A DNA stretch of 64,000 nucleotides from contig NZ_PZJX01000045.1 in the NCBI RefSeq assembly GCF_003034915.1, positions 1 to 64,000 of the forward strand, given 5' to 3'. Below, piece by piece: positions 39,079 through 47,521 of the stretch. Both the position numbers and the translations under genes were made by a program. Source of the stretch: Mesorhizobium helmanticense (GTDB taxonomy: Bacteria > Pseudomonadota > Alphaproteobacteria > Rhizobiales > Rhizobiaceae). The notes below the pieces were generated by a model. That model made no database searches. It worked only from the letters and a program-made list of their open reading frames with translations, and was not told the origin of the DNA. The stretch's first letter is position 1. Every line of letters starts with the position of its first letter.

Positions 39079-40530
39079 TCAAACCCCGGTCGCCGGAATG
39101 CCCGTGCGTTCCACCTTGCGCGGCGCGGAAATCTCCTTCCACGTCGACAGCGCCCGGTTGATCGCCGCGTTCGGCTCGCGGCCGACGAACTCGCCATGGC
39201 CGGGCTTTGCCTTGACGTCAGACTCCTGGATCGACAGTTCGCCACGCGAGAAGACGAAGCGCGGCAGGCCGGTCACCTCGAAGCCTTCGAAGACATTGTA
39301 GTCGATCACCGATTGCTGCTTCTTAGCCGTGATCTTCTTCTTACGTTTGGGGTCCCAGACGACGATGTCGGCATCCGCCCCTTCAACGATGGCGCCCTTC
39401 TTCGGATACATGTTGAGGATCTTGGCAATGTTGGTCGAGGTTACCGCGACGAACTCGCTCATCGTCAGCCGTCCGGTATTGACGCCTGTCGTCCATAACA
39501 TTGGCAGTCGGTCCTCGAGCCCGCCAGTACCGTTCGGGATCTTGGTGAAATCGCCGACGCCGTTGCGCTTTTGGCTGGTGGTGAAGGCGCAGTGGTCGGT
39601 CGCCACCACTTGCAGCGATCCGGCCTGCAGGCCGGCCCACAGCGAATCCTGATGCAGCTTGTTACGGAAGGGCGGGCTCATCACGCGGCGCGCCGCATGG
39701 TCCCAGTCCTTGTTGAAATATTCGCTCTCGTCGAGCGTCAGGTGCTGGATCAGCGGCTCTCCGAACACGCGCATGCCCTTTTGCCGCGCCCGGCGAATGG
39801 CTTCGTGGCTCTGCTCGCAGGAGACATGCACGACATAGAGCGGCACGCCGGCCATATCGGCGATCATGATAGCGCGGTTGGTTGCCTCGCCTTCCACTTC
39901 CGGCGGTCGCGAATAGGCGTGTCCTTCAGGGCCATTGTTGCCGGCGGCGAGCAACTTCTGCGACAGGGCGGGGACGACGTCGCCGTTCTCGGCATGAACC
40001 AGCGGCAGCGCGCCGAGATCGGCGCAGCGCTGGAACGACGCGTACATCTCGTCGTCGTCGACCATCAGCGCGCCCTTGTAGGCCATGAAGTGCTTGAACG
40101 AGGTGATGCCCTTGTCGACGACGGTGGCCATCTCGTCGAACACCTGCTTGCCCCACCAGGTGATCGCCATGTGGAAGGAATAGTCGCAGGCAGCCTTGGA
40201 GGTCTTGTTGTCCCACATCTGCAAGGCTTCGAGCAGCGACTGCTGCGGCGACGGCAGGCAGAAATCGACCACCATCGTCGTGCCGCCCGACAAGGCCGCA
40301 CGAGTGCCTGACTCGAAATCGTCGGCCGAATAGGTGCCCATGAACGGCATTTCGAGATGGGTGTGCGGATCGATGCCGCCCGGCATCACGTAGCAGCCGG
40401 TAGCGTCGAACTCATGGTCGCCGTGCAGGTTCGAGCCGATGGCGACGATCTTGCCGTGCTGCATCAACACATCGGCCTTCCACGTGCGGTCGGCGGTGAC
40501 GATGGTGCCGTTTCGGATGACTTTGGTCAT
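39079..40530 (-). CDS. hydA: Dihydropyrimidinase
   Basis: 483-residue cyclic amidohydrolase that opens dihydrouracil/dihydrothymine to N-carbamoyl-beta-amino acids (step 2 of the reductive pathway). Metal motif GGIDPHTHLEMPFMG, the carbamylated Lys in SFKHFMAYKG, ligands in PLVHAENGD and YVVHVSCEQSHE, and the catalytic Asp in VATDHCAF. Length fits the family (~480). ATG 40530 follows GGGAACAAGAAA. The nearby 5' gene is a small unknown, then the amidohydrolase for the next step. Confidence 0.93.
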   Translation of the reverse strand: MTKVIRNGTIVTADRTWKADVLMQHGKIVAIGSNLHGDHEFDATGCYVMPGGIDPHTHLEMPFMGTYSADDFESGTRAALSGGTTMVVDFCLPSPQQSLLEALQMWDNKTSKAACDYSFHMAITWWGKQVFDEMATVVDKGITSFKHFMAYKGALMVDDDEMYASFQRCADLGALPLVHAENGDVVPALSQKLLAAGNNGPEGHAYSRPPEVEGEATNRAIMIADMAGVPLYVVHVSCEQSHEAIRRARQKGMRVFGEPLIQHLTLDESEYFNKDWDHAARRVMSPPFRNKLHQDSLWAGLQAGSLQVVATDHCAFTTSQKRNGVGDFTKIPNGTGGLEDRLPMLWTTGVNTGRLTMSEFVAVTSTNIAKILNMYPKKGAIVEGADADIVVWDPKRKKKITAKKQQSVIDYNVFEGFEVTGLPRFVFSRGELSIQESDVKAKPGHGEFVGREPNAAINRALSTWKEISAPRKVERTGIPATGV

Positions 40531-40587
40531 TTTCTTGTTCCCTTTTCTTATTGGCGCGACTTCTTTTGATCGCTGCCGCATCAACCT

Positions 40588-40980
40588 TTATATCGCCAGA
40601 TAACAACCGACGGCGTCGCCTCGAACGCCAATCGACACATGGCGATCTCCCGTTCGATAAACCAAAAGAAATTCTTGCTTGTGAGGTTCGTAAGCCAAAA
40701 GGTACCCGTCTCGATCATCTGTCACCACCGTGCATCTCTCGACGACCGGCGTCTCACTTTCCAAATCCGCTATGGTGTCACGACGATCAACGTCTATCCA
40801 ATAGGGCTTCACCAAAGCTGCGCGAAATCGAGCAAGGTCAGCTAAGACGACGTCTTCGGCTAACGGCACACCCACCAAATCAGTTCGATCATTCACGAGC
40901 GCTGGATAGTCGTATCCGTCGATTTCCTTGCGGATGAATGCGATCAGGGCGTCAAAATCCAGATTGTTTTTCTCCTCCAT
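40588..40980 (-). CDS. Unknown 130-residue protein inside the pyrimidine operon
   Basis: No family recognised. Mostly alpha/beta with acidic N-terminus (MEEKNNLDFDALIAFIRKEI) and a strand-rich C-terminal half (VVTDDRDGYLLAYEPHKQEF, LLVYRTGDRHVSIGVRGD). No signal peptide or membrane segment. It sits between dihydropyrimidinase and the amidohydrolase on the same strand, 4 bp after the latter, so it is likely co-transcribed. Base composition is somewhat less GC-rich than its neighbours, which may mark a later arrival. Confidence 0.7.
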   Translation of the reverse strand: MEEKNNLDFDALIAFIRKEIDGYDYPALVNDRTDLVGVPLAEDVVLADLARFRAALVKPYWIDVDRRDTIADLESETPVVERCTVVTDDRDGYLLAYEPHKQEFLLVYRTGDRHVSIGVRGDAVGCYLAI

Positions 40981-40983
40981 AGC

Positions 40984-42234
40984 TCACGCCACGATCTCCG
41001 CCGTCTCCACCACCGCATGGAACAGCACATCGGCGCCGGCCGCCGCCCATTCCTTGGTGATCTCCTCGGCCTCGTTGTGGCTGAGCCCGTCGACGCAGGG
41101 ACACATCACCATCGCGGTCGGCGCGACGCGGTTGATCCAGCAGGCATCGTGGCCGGCGCCGGAGACAATGTTGCGGTGCGTATAGCCCAGGCGCTCCGCC
41201 GCATCCCGCACAGCCTTGACGCAGCCCTTGTCGAAGGTGACCGGATCGAAATGGCCGACCTGCTCGATCTGGTACTTGATGTCGAGCGCCTCGCAGATCG
41301 TGTCGATGCCTTCGCGGATGCGCCCATCCATCGCGTCGAGCACTTCCTTTTCCGGCGAGCGGATGTCGATGGTGAACACGGTGCGGCCGGCGATGATGTT
41401 GCGCGAATTGGGATAGACCTCCATATGGCCGACCGCGCCGACGGCGTCCGGCTGGTAGTCCATGGCGATCTCGTGCACCAGTTCGATCACCCGCGCCATG
41501 CCGAGCCCGGCATTGCGGCGCTTGGGCATTGGCGTCGAGCCGGTATGCGCTTCCTTGCCGGTCAGCGTCACCTGCAGCCACTTCAACCCCTGGCCATGGG
41601 TGACGACGCCGATGTCGATGCCCTCGTCCTCGAGGATCGGCCCCTGCTCGATATGCAATTCGAAGAAGGCGTGGATCTTGCGCTCGCCGACCTTCTCCGA
41701 CCCCTTCCAGCCGATGCGTTCCAGCTCTTCGCCGAATTTCTTGCCGGCCTTGTCGACATGCCCGTAGACATCGGCCTGGTCGAGCACCCCGGCGAACACG
41801 CCTGACGCCATCATCGCCGGGGCGAAGCGCGCACCCTCCTCGTTGGTCCAGTTGGTGACGACGATCGGATGCCTGGTCTTGATGCCGAGATCGTTGAGCG
41901 AACGCACGACCTCCAGCCCGCCGAGCACACCGAGCACGCCGTCATATTTGCCGCCGGTCGGCTGCGTATCGAGATGGCTGCCGACATAGACCGGCGGCAA
42001 TTCAGGGTCGGTGCCCTCGCGGCGGGCAAACATCGTGCCCATCTCGTCAAGACCCATTTCGAGCCCGGCCGCCTCGCACCAGCGCTTGAACAGATGACGG
42101 CCCTCGCCGTCTTCGTCGGTCACGGTCTGGCGATTGTTGCCGCCGGCAATGCCGGGGCCAATCTTCGCCATCTCCATTATCGAATCCCACAAACGGTCTG
42201 AATTGATTTGCAGATTCTCGCCGGGGGCGGCCAT
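40984..42234 (-). CDS. N-carbamoyl-beta-alanine/N-carbamoyl-amino acid amidohydrolase (M20 family)
   Basis: 416-residue Zn-dependent amidase that should release beta-alanine or beta-aminoisobutyrate, CO2 and NH3 (step 3). M20 metal motifs: GSHLDTQPTGGKYDGVLGVL, NEEGARFAPAM, the FFELHIEQGPILE block and GAGHDACWINRVAP. Known as beta-ureidopropionase or AmaB/HyuC; its place next to dihydropyrimidinase favours the ureidopropionase role. Confidence 0.9.
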   Translation of the reverse strand: MAAPGENLQINSDRLWDSIMEMAKIGPGIAGGNNRQTVTDEDGEGRHLFKRWCEAAGLEMGLDEMGTMFARREGTDPELPPVYVGSHLDTQPTGGKYDGVLGVLGGLEVVRSLNDLGIKTRHPIVVTNWTNEEGARFAPAMMASGVFAGVLDQADVYGHVDKAGKKFGEELERIGWKGSEKVGERKIHAFFELHIEQGPILEDEGIDIGVVTHGQGLKWLQVTLTGKEAHTGSTPMPKRRNAGLGMARVIELVHEIAMDYQPDAVGAVGHMEVYPNSRNIIAGRTVFTIDIRSPEKEVLDAMDGRIREGIDTICEALDIKYQIEQVGHFDPVTFDKGCVKAVRDAAERLGYTHRNIVSGAGHDACWINRVAPTAMVMCPCVDGLSHNEAEEITKEWAAAGADVLFHAVVETAEIVA

Positions 42235-42257
42235 TTAAAGTCCTCTCATTTCATGTT

Positions 42258-42293
42258 CTGTGCAGGCGGCGGTTCCCAACGCCGCCTGCACAG
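42258..42293. other. Strong intergenic hairpin
   Basis: 13-bp perfect inverted repeat CTGTGCAGGCGGC / GCCGCCTGCACAG around a 10-nt loop, between aminotransferase and amidohydrolase genes. No T-run follows, so it is more likely an mRNA-stability or processing hairpin between two operon genes than a terminator. Confidence 0.6.
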
Positions 42294-42303
42294 ATAAAGC
42301 AGA

Positions 42304-43632
42304 TTAGTCGATAGACCTCAGCACATCCCGCACATGGTCGATCAATTCGTTGATCTGGCCCTTGGTGATGATCAGCGGCGGCGACAGCGCGATGATGTCG
42401 CCGGTGGTGCGGATCAGCGCGCCGCGCTCGAACGCCTTGACGAAGGCCGAGAAGGCACGTTTGGTCGGCTGCCCGGCGATCGGCGCCAGTTCGATCGCGC
42501 CTATCAGGCCGATGTTCCTGATGTCGATGACGTTCGGCTCGCCTTTCAGCGAATGCAGCGCGTCTTCCCAGTAAGGCGCCAGCTCCTCGCCACGGGTCAA
42601 AAGCCCCTCTTCCTTGTAGGTGTCGAGCGTGCCGAGTGCGGCCGCGCAAGCGATCGGATTGCCCGAATAGGTGTAGCCGTGGAAGAACTCGATCATATGC
42701 TCGGGGCCGGTCATGAAGGCGTCGTGGATCTCCTTCTTGACGAACACCGCGCCCATCGGGATGACGCCGTTGGAGACGCCCTTGGCCGTGGTCATGATGT
42801 CGGGCGTGACACCGAAATAGTCGGCGGCGAACGGCGCGCCGAGCCGGCCGAAACCGGTAATGACCTCGTCGAAGATCAACAGGATGCCGTGCTTGGTGCA
42901 GATCTCGCGCAGCTTTTGCAGATAGCCCTTCGGCGGCAGGATGACGCCGGTGGAACCGGCCACCGGCTCGACGATGACCGCCGCAATCGTCGAGGCGTCA
43001 TGCAGGGCGACGATGCGCTCCAGCTCGTTGGCCAGCTCCGCGCCATGCTCGGGCACGCCCTTGGTGAACGCATTTTTTTCCGGCAGATGGGTGTGCGGCA
43101 TATGGTCGACGCCGCCGAGCAGCGTGCCGAACATCTTGCGGTTGGTGACGATGCCGCCAACCGAGATGCCGCCGAAATTGACGCCGTGATAGCCGCGCTC
43201 GCGGCCGATCAGGCGGGTGCGCGAACCCTCGCCCTTCACGCGGTGATAGGCGATCGCCATCTTCAGCGCGGTGTCGACCGATTCCGAACCGGAATTGGTG
43301 AAGAACACATGGTCCATGCCCTTCGGCGCGATGTCGACCAGGCGGTTGGCCAGTTCAAAGACGATCGGGTGGCCCATCTGGAAGGCCGGCGCATAGTCGA
43401 GCTCGGCCGCCTGATGCTGGATCGCCTCGGTGATCTTCGGCCGGCAGTGGCCGGCATTGACGCACCACAGCCCTGCAGTGCCGTCGAGAACCTTGCGCCC
43501 GTCGCTGGTCGTGTAGTGCATGTCCTTGGCGGACACGAACATGCGCGGCGCCTGCTTGAACTGCCGGTTTGCCGTGAACGGCATCCAGAATGCGCTGAGA
43601 TCGTTCGGCGTGACTTTCAGCCGGTTGGACAT
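42304..43632 (-). CDS. Omega-amino acid:pyruvate aminotransferase (class III)
   Basis: 442-residue PLP aminotransferase. Motifs: DGTAGLWCVNAGH, FFTNSGSESVDTALKMA, the PLP Asp in IFDEVITGFGR and the Schiff-base Lys in TTAKGVSNGVIPMG. Beta-alanine:pyruvate aminotransferases share this pattern, and the operon context (step 4, beta-amino acid to malonate semialdehyde) supports it. ATG 43632 was preferred to one two codons upstream. Transcribed divergently from the RutR-like regulator, with a candidate operator between them. Confidence 0.88.
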   Translation of the reverse strand: MSNRLKVTPNDLSAFWMPFTANRQFKQAPRMFVSAKDMHYTTSDGRKVLDGTAGLWCVNAGHCRPKITEAIQHQAAELDYAPAFQMGHPIVFELANRLVDIAPKGMDHVFFTNSGSESVDTALKMAIAYHRVKGEGSRTRLIGRERGYHGVNFGGISVGGIVTNRKMFGTLLGGVDHMPHTHLPEKNAFTKGVPEHGAELANELERIVALHDASTIAAVIVEPVAGSTGVILPPKGYLQKLREICTKHGILLIFDEVITGFGRLGAPFAADYFGVTPDIMTTAKGVSNGVIPMGAVFVKKEIHDAFMTGPEHMIEFFHGYTYSGNPIACAAALGTLDTYKEEGLLTRGEELAPYWEDALHSLKGEPNVIDIRNIGLIGAIELAPIAGQPTKRAFSAFVKAFERGALIRTTGDIIALSPPLIITKGQINELIDHVRDVLRSID

Positions 43633-43725
43633 GACCAAGACTTCCCCTTGTAACCTGTTTCGGTGCGGCTAACGCTTGGTCTTCCCGACACTTGGTCTTC
43701 GCTGCGTTTTCGTGCTACGCAAATT

Positions 43726-43741
43726 TTGACCGATTGGACAA
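43726..43741. promoter_or_regulatory. Candidate RutR operator (aminotransferase/rutR)
   Basis: TTGACCGATTGGACAA matches the RutR palindrome TTGACCA-NN-TGGTCAA at 12 of 14 defined positions. It is placed in the divergent promoter region, 94 bp from the aminotransferase start and 145 bp from the regulator start. Confidence 0.6.
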
Positions 43742-43886
43742 ACGTTAGCACCGCCGTGTCGGCGGTCAAGGGACTACTAGCGGAAATGCGGCATCGGAAG
43801 CGCGCTCCACAGGCCGGAGAAAAACTGGTCCAGAGAATTGGTCCAGATGGGCCTCGGCGCGGCGGCGCGCAAGGGTGACGGCCGCC

Positions 43887-44516
43887 ATGGAAGGCTCAGC
43901 GCCCCGCCGCACCCGCATCCAGCAGGAAAAGCGCGAACTCATCCTGGAAGCCGCGCTCGAAGTCTTCTCCACCAACGGGTTCCGCGGCTCCACCATCGAC
44001 CAGATCGCCGAAGCCGCGGGGATGTCGAAGCCGAACCTGCTCTATTATTTCCGCCGCAAGGAAGATATCCACGAAACGCTGATGGAGCGGCTGCTCGCGA
44101 CCTGGCTGGCGCCGCTCAGGGAACTCGACGACATCGGCGATCCCCTAACCGAATTGCGCAGCTATATCAGGCGCAAGCTCGAAATGGCGCGCGACTTCCC
44201 CAGGGAAAGCCGGCTGTTCGCCAACGAGATCCTGCAGGGCGCACCGCGCATCATGCCGCTGCTCGAAGGCGAGTTGAAGACGCTGGTCGATGAGAAGGCC
44301 GCCGTCATCAAGGGCTGGATGCGCGCCGGCAAGATCGCCCGCACCGACCCCTGGCACCTGATCTTCTCGATCTGGGCAACGACGCAACACTATTCCGATT
44401 TCGATGTCCAGGTCCGCGCCGTGCTCGGGCCGAACCGCGGCGGGGATGGCCGCTTCGAGGATGCCGCGAGGTTCCTCGAGCAACTGTTCATCGACGGTCT
44501 GAAGCCGAAAAACTAA
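43887..44516 (+). CDS. rutR: TetR-family pyrimidine-utilisation regulator (RutR-like)
   Basis: 209 residues. N-terminal TetR helix-turn-helix (ILEAALEVFSTNGFRGSTID, then QIAEAAGMSKPNLLYYFRRK) and the RutR-type C-terminal domain (FPRESRLFANEILQGAPRI, HLIFSIWATTQHYSDFDVQ). In E. coli RutR responds to uracil/thymine. Here it probably controls the divergent aminotransferase operon and preTA. ATG 43887 chosen over GTG 43875. No rutA-G genes are present in the window, so the regulator is used with the reductive pathway instead. Confidence 0.85.
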   Translation: MEGSAPRRTRIQQEKRELILEAALEVFSTNGFRGSTIDQIAEAAGMSKPNLLYYFRRKEDIHETLMERLLATWLAPLRELDDIGDPLTELRSYIRRKLEMARDFPRESRLFANEILQGAPRIMPLLEGELKTLVDEKAAVIKGWMRAGKIARTDPWHLIFSIWATTQHYSDFDVQVRAVLGPNRGGDGRFEDAARFLEQLFIDGLKPKN

Positions 44517-44518
44517 AG

Positions 44519-44564
44519 CATGTCGCGCAAAAGTGTGAAGCGGTTTTCGGACGACATCATGCTC
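44519..44564. repeat. Short dispersed palindrome (copy 2)
   Basis: GCATGTCGCGCAAAAGTGTG followed by AAGCGGTTTTCGGACGACAT and CATGC is the same design as the copy at 11222-11266, with imperfect arms. It begins right after the regulator's stop codon. Confidence 0.7.
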
Positions 44565-44581
44565 TATCTCTTTGATTTAGA

Positions 44582-44785
44582 CTACGGCGGCGTTGTGGCC
44601 ATGTGCGCGTGCTTTTTGAAGATGGCAACCTTGTCCGGGTAGGTAATCCGGATGCTATGTCCGCATCCCTCGCACTTGTAGCGGGAAACGACTTGGAACC
44701 AGCTGCCGTTCTTGACAACAACGACGTGGCATTGCGGGCATTGAAAGGTCAGACCGACAGAGTTCAGACCGGGAGTCAGGGCCAT
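44582..44785 (-). CDS. Small zinc-ribbon-like protein
   Basis: 67 residues with two Cys pairs (CPQC near residue 16 and CEGCGH near residue 38), a likely single zinc ribbon. The strands between are hydrophobic (VVVVKNGSWFQVVSRYKC). Binding partner unknown. It could bind nucleic acid or protein. Followed after a 41-bp gap by another small ORF on the same strand. Confidence 0.65.
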   Translation of the reverse strand: MALTPGLNSVGLTFQCPQCHVVVVKNGSWFQVVSRYKCEGCGHSIRITYPDKVAIFKKHAHMATTPP

Positions 44786-44826
44786 TTGCAGCGTCTCATT
44801 TCTGGGAAGCCTGAAGGCAGCTTTGG

Positions 44827-45027
44827 TTAGTCGGTTTCGTTGACGAAGGACGCAGCAATCAGATCATCGACATCAATGCGGCCTTTGCCGTCCTCCATGA
44901 CGGCTGCGACCTTTCGAAAAATATTCAGTTCATTCTCGGTAATCTGGGCGCCGCGCATCCTCTCGCTGAGCTCAGTTACGCGCTTTCGGAGCGCCTGGGA
45001 CGCTCCAATCTCACGGTTCGACATCAT
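44827..45027 (-). CDS. Small unknown protein
   Basis: 66 residues, no known family. Helical and charged: ALRKRVTELSERMRGAQITE, NELNIFRKVAAVMEDGKG, and an acidic end. ATG 45027 follows GGGAGG at 9 nt, better than the upstream frame. A MSN start at the next codon is also possible. Confidence 0.6.
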   Translation of the reverse strand: MMSNREIGASQALRKRVTELSERMRGAQITENELNIFRKVAAVMEDGKGRIDVDDLIAASFVNETD

Positions 45028-45092
45028 GATTACATTCCTCCCTGGCTGGCATTCCGCCGTGCCCTTCAGCACAGCGGAATGTCCTCCCCCTC

Positions 45093-45389
45093 TTATTCGA
45101 TGACCTTGATGATTTTGCGCGTGCCTGGATCGACGACAACGGTCCGGTTGTCGACCACCACGTAGCTGTACGTGGTGTCGGGAACTTCATGGAGCTCGAC
45201 CGTATCGGGCAGCGCCGAGCCTATATTGAGCTCTACCCCAGGGATTTTCACGGATGCCAGCGGCTGCTTCTTCACATATTCCTTGATGACAGTCTCCTGC
45301 TCAGGCGCGATGACCACGTCCTGCGCTGCGGCAGCGCCGATACCTGCCAGCAGCAAAACCCCCGCTGCAATTGAAAGATGCATTCTCAT
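45093..45389 (-). CDS. Secreted DUF1236 protein
   Basis: 98 residues. Signal peptide (MRMHLSIAAGVLLLAGIGAA, cleaved near AAAAQ) and a DUF1236 domain: PEQETVIKEYVKKQPLASV, PGVELNIGSALPDTVELHEV, and the YVVVDNRTVVVDPGTRKI ending. DUF1236 proteins are common, often in tandem, in rhizobial periplasms; function unknown. Confidence 0.85.
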   Translation of the reverse strand: MRMHLSIAAGVLLLAGIGAAAAQDVVIAPEQETVIKEYVKKQPLASVKIPGVELNIGSALPDTVELHEVPDTTYSYVVVDNRTVVVDPGTRKIIKVIE

Positions 45390-45680
45390 AGGGTGCCTCC
45401 TTTGCGCGAGCTACGGTGCGTTGAACTCTTCGCGCTAAGCCCACAAACATCAGGCGCCCGCAAACGTTCCCTGCCGGGACTTCAGTCCATCAAAGCCAAG
45501 ACCTAAGTCCGACCTGCTGTGCGCATTGGCAGAGCATGGGGCGCATACCGGAACCGCGTCGGTCGTCACTCGTTGCTCGCCATGCGTTCACGGGAGCCAG
45601 TCAGCGCCGAGCATTGGTCGAACGCTGGGCGGCATGCCGACTTCAAACCTGGTGTCGACTCAGCTTTATCAGCTAAGGTT

Positions 45681-46328
45681 TCAGTTGGCTGCTGGGGCGT
45701 TGATCGCAAATTGCGCGGCGAAAGCCCGGATATAGGCGGGCCGAGCTTCGCCGCGAGCTACATAGGCAGCCAAGTTTTGATATTCGTCCAAAATGCCTGA
45801 CATTCTTAGGCGCAGCAGCACCGATACCATTAATAAATCGCCCGCGCTGAACGCATCGTCGAGCCAGTCGGCGGCGCCTAGGTAAGCCGAGAGTTTGTCC
45901 AGCCGAGCGCGAACACGGTCCTTTACCAGCGGCAAGCGCTCCTCGCTCCAGGACTTGTCGGCTTCGAATATTCTTGCCGTCGTCAATTCGAGGATCGGCG
46001 GCTCGACGGTGTTAAGTGCGGCAAACATCCAGCTTATCGCGCGCGCCCGCGCATCGCGATCCCTCGGCAGCAGGCCCGCATGCTGTTCGGCAAGATGAAA
46101 GACGATCGAGCCGGTCTCGAACAGCGAGAGAGAACCTTCCTCATAGGTCGGGATCTGGCCGAAGGGATGGACGGCCAGATGGTCTGGTTCTTTCATCTGT
46201 GCGAAGGAAACAAGACGAACCTCATAAGGCTGCCCCACTTCTTCGAGCGCCCAGCGAACGCGCGTATCGCGCGCCAGTCCTTTGCCGCCGTCGGGCGATC
46301 GTTCAAATGCTGTGATAGTGATTGTCAT
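45681..46328 (-). CDS. Glutathione S-transferase family protein
   Basis: 215 residues, thioredoxin-like N-domain (DTRVRWALEEVGQPYEVRLV, HPFGQIPTYEEGSLSLFETG with the conserved Pro and the E/S pair) and an all-helical C-domain (YLGAADWLDDAFSAGDLLMV). Role probably detoxification or redox. The 291-bp stretch between this gene and the DUF1236 gene shows nothing else that I can support. Confidence 0.88.
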   Translation of the reverse strand: MTITITAFERSPDGGKGLARDTRVRWALEEVGQPYEVRLVSFAQMKEPDHLAVHPFGQIPTYEEGSLSLFETGSIVFHLAEQHAGLLPRDRDARARAISWMFAALNTVEPPILELTTARIFEADKSWSEERLPLVKDRVRARLDKLSAYLGAADWLDDAFSAGDLLMVSVLLRLRMSGILDEYQNLAAYVARGEARPAYIRAFAAQFAINAPAAN

Positions 46329-46541
46329 CGCACCCGTTTCCTTGCCTGGGTGAATTTCTTCGGCTTCCTATCGTGATGACGAATGAACCTTCCGAAAACC
46401 GACATCTGTCTTGAGCTACTTTCATTTGCTGGGAGCAGACCGCAAATGCCCGCTTCCGATTAAAGGTCGTGATAGCGCTGTGGCCAATTCCGCAGGCCGC
46501 GCGGGAGGGCTTATGGGTCACGTCCTAGTTCTCGGCAGAAA

Positions 46542-47426
46542 TCATGCGCTACGCAGTTCTTGCGGCATCGCATCTATGAGCTTCTGCAGCTTGGCGATCG
46601 AATTCTGCTCGGCGAGCGGCGTGTAGACGACCAGTCGCATGTCCGAGCCGTCGTCGATCGACAGGCTCATATGCTCGAAAGCCATCGCGCCGGCGATCGG
46701 GTGCCGCAGGTGTTTCACGCCGGACAGCCGATGCACCACGTCGCGCTGAGGCCACCATTCACGGAACTCGGGGCTTGAGCGCATCATGAGCGCGATCAGC
46801 CGCTCGAAATCCGGATCGCCGATATATTTCGCACTTTCCGCGCGGAACGCGGCAAGGGTTGCGCGCGCCAGCTCTTCCCAGTCGACCAGCAGGTGCCGCC
46901 GGTGCGGATCGGTGAACACGCCATGGATGATGTTGCGGGCGTCGCCCTCCAGCAGGCCATAGTCGCCAAACACGGCCACGGCCCCGGCATTCCAGGCCAG
47001 CACATCCCAGCGCGGTCCCACGACATAGGCCGGCTGCAGGACGAGGCTCTGCAGCATATGCAGCAAGGGGCCGTCGACCTTTTCCGGCGCAATACGCCGC
47101 CGCTCCGGCTGCTGGCGGCCGGCGAGGATGAACAGATGCCGGCTCTCGGCTGCGTCGAGGCGCAGCGCCTCGCAGAGCGCCGTCAGCACCTCCACGGAGG
47201 GCCGCACGTCCCTGCCCTGCTCCAGCCAGGTGTACCAGGTGGTGCCGACGCCGGCGATCATCGCCACCTCCTCGCGCCGCAGGCCGGGGGTGCGCCGCCT
47301 TTGGCCGGCGGCGATGCCTGTCGCCGACGGCGTCAGCCTTTCACGGCGCGAGCGCAGGAAGGCGCCAAGCTCGCGCCGGCGGCTGTCTTCGGGAGACTGA
47401 GCGGAAGAAGCATCCATCGTACTCAT
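46542..47426 (-). CDS. XRE-family regulator with MmyB-like ligand domain
   Basis: 294 residues. HTH_31 (~10-70: GAFLRSRRERLTPSATGI, GLRREEVAMIAGVGTTWYTW, LEQGRDVRPS) and an MmyB-like sensor domain (~105-280, LVLQPAYVVGPRWDVLAWNA, with HLSGVKHLRHPIAGAMAFEH). Regulators of this type often control a neighbouring dehydrogenase; here it is divergent from two SDR genes, 95 bp away. ATG 47426 chosen from several in-frame starts. Confidence 0.85.
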   Translation of the reverse strand: MSTMDASSAQSPEDSRRRELGAFLRSRRERLTPSATGIAAGQRRRTPGLRREEVAMIAGVGTTWYTWLEQGRDVRPSVEVLTALCEALRLDAAESRHLFILAGRQQPERRRIAPEKVDGPLLHMLQSLVLQPAYVVGPRWDVLAWNAGAVAVFGDYGLLEGDARNIIHGVFTDPHRRHLLVDWEELARATLAAFRAESAKYIGDPDFERLIALMMRSSPEFREWWPQRDVVHRLSGVKHLRHPIAGAMAFEHMSLSIDDGSDMRLVVYTPLAEQNSIAKLQKLIDAMPQELRSA

Positions 47427-47521
47427 TATAGCAGTATTGATACCAGGATAAAGTTTGAACTGTTTGAGGCGTGCGAACCGTCCCATCTTGTGTCCAGAGC
47501 AGCAGATTGGAGGCTCTGAAC

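Noticed and set aside
43887..44516. rutABCDEFG operon expected near a RutR-like regulator
   Set aside because: None of the Rut oxygenase genes is present; the neighbouring enzymes belong to the reductive pathway.
45390..45680. Plus-strand frames of 69 and 93 codons between the DUF1236 and GST genes
   Set aside because: No ribosome site or family features; one of them runs antisense into the GST gene.
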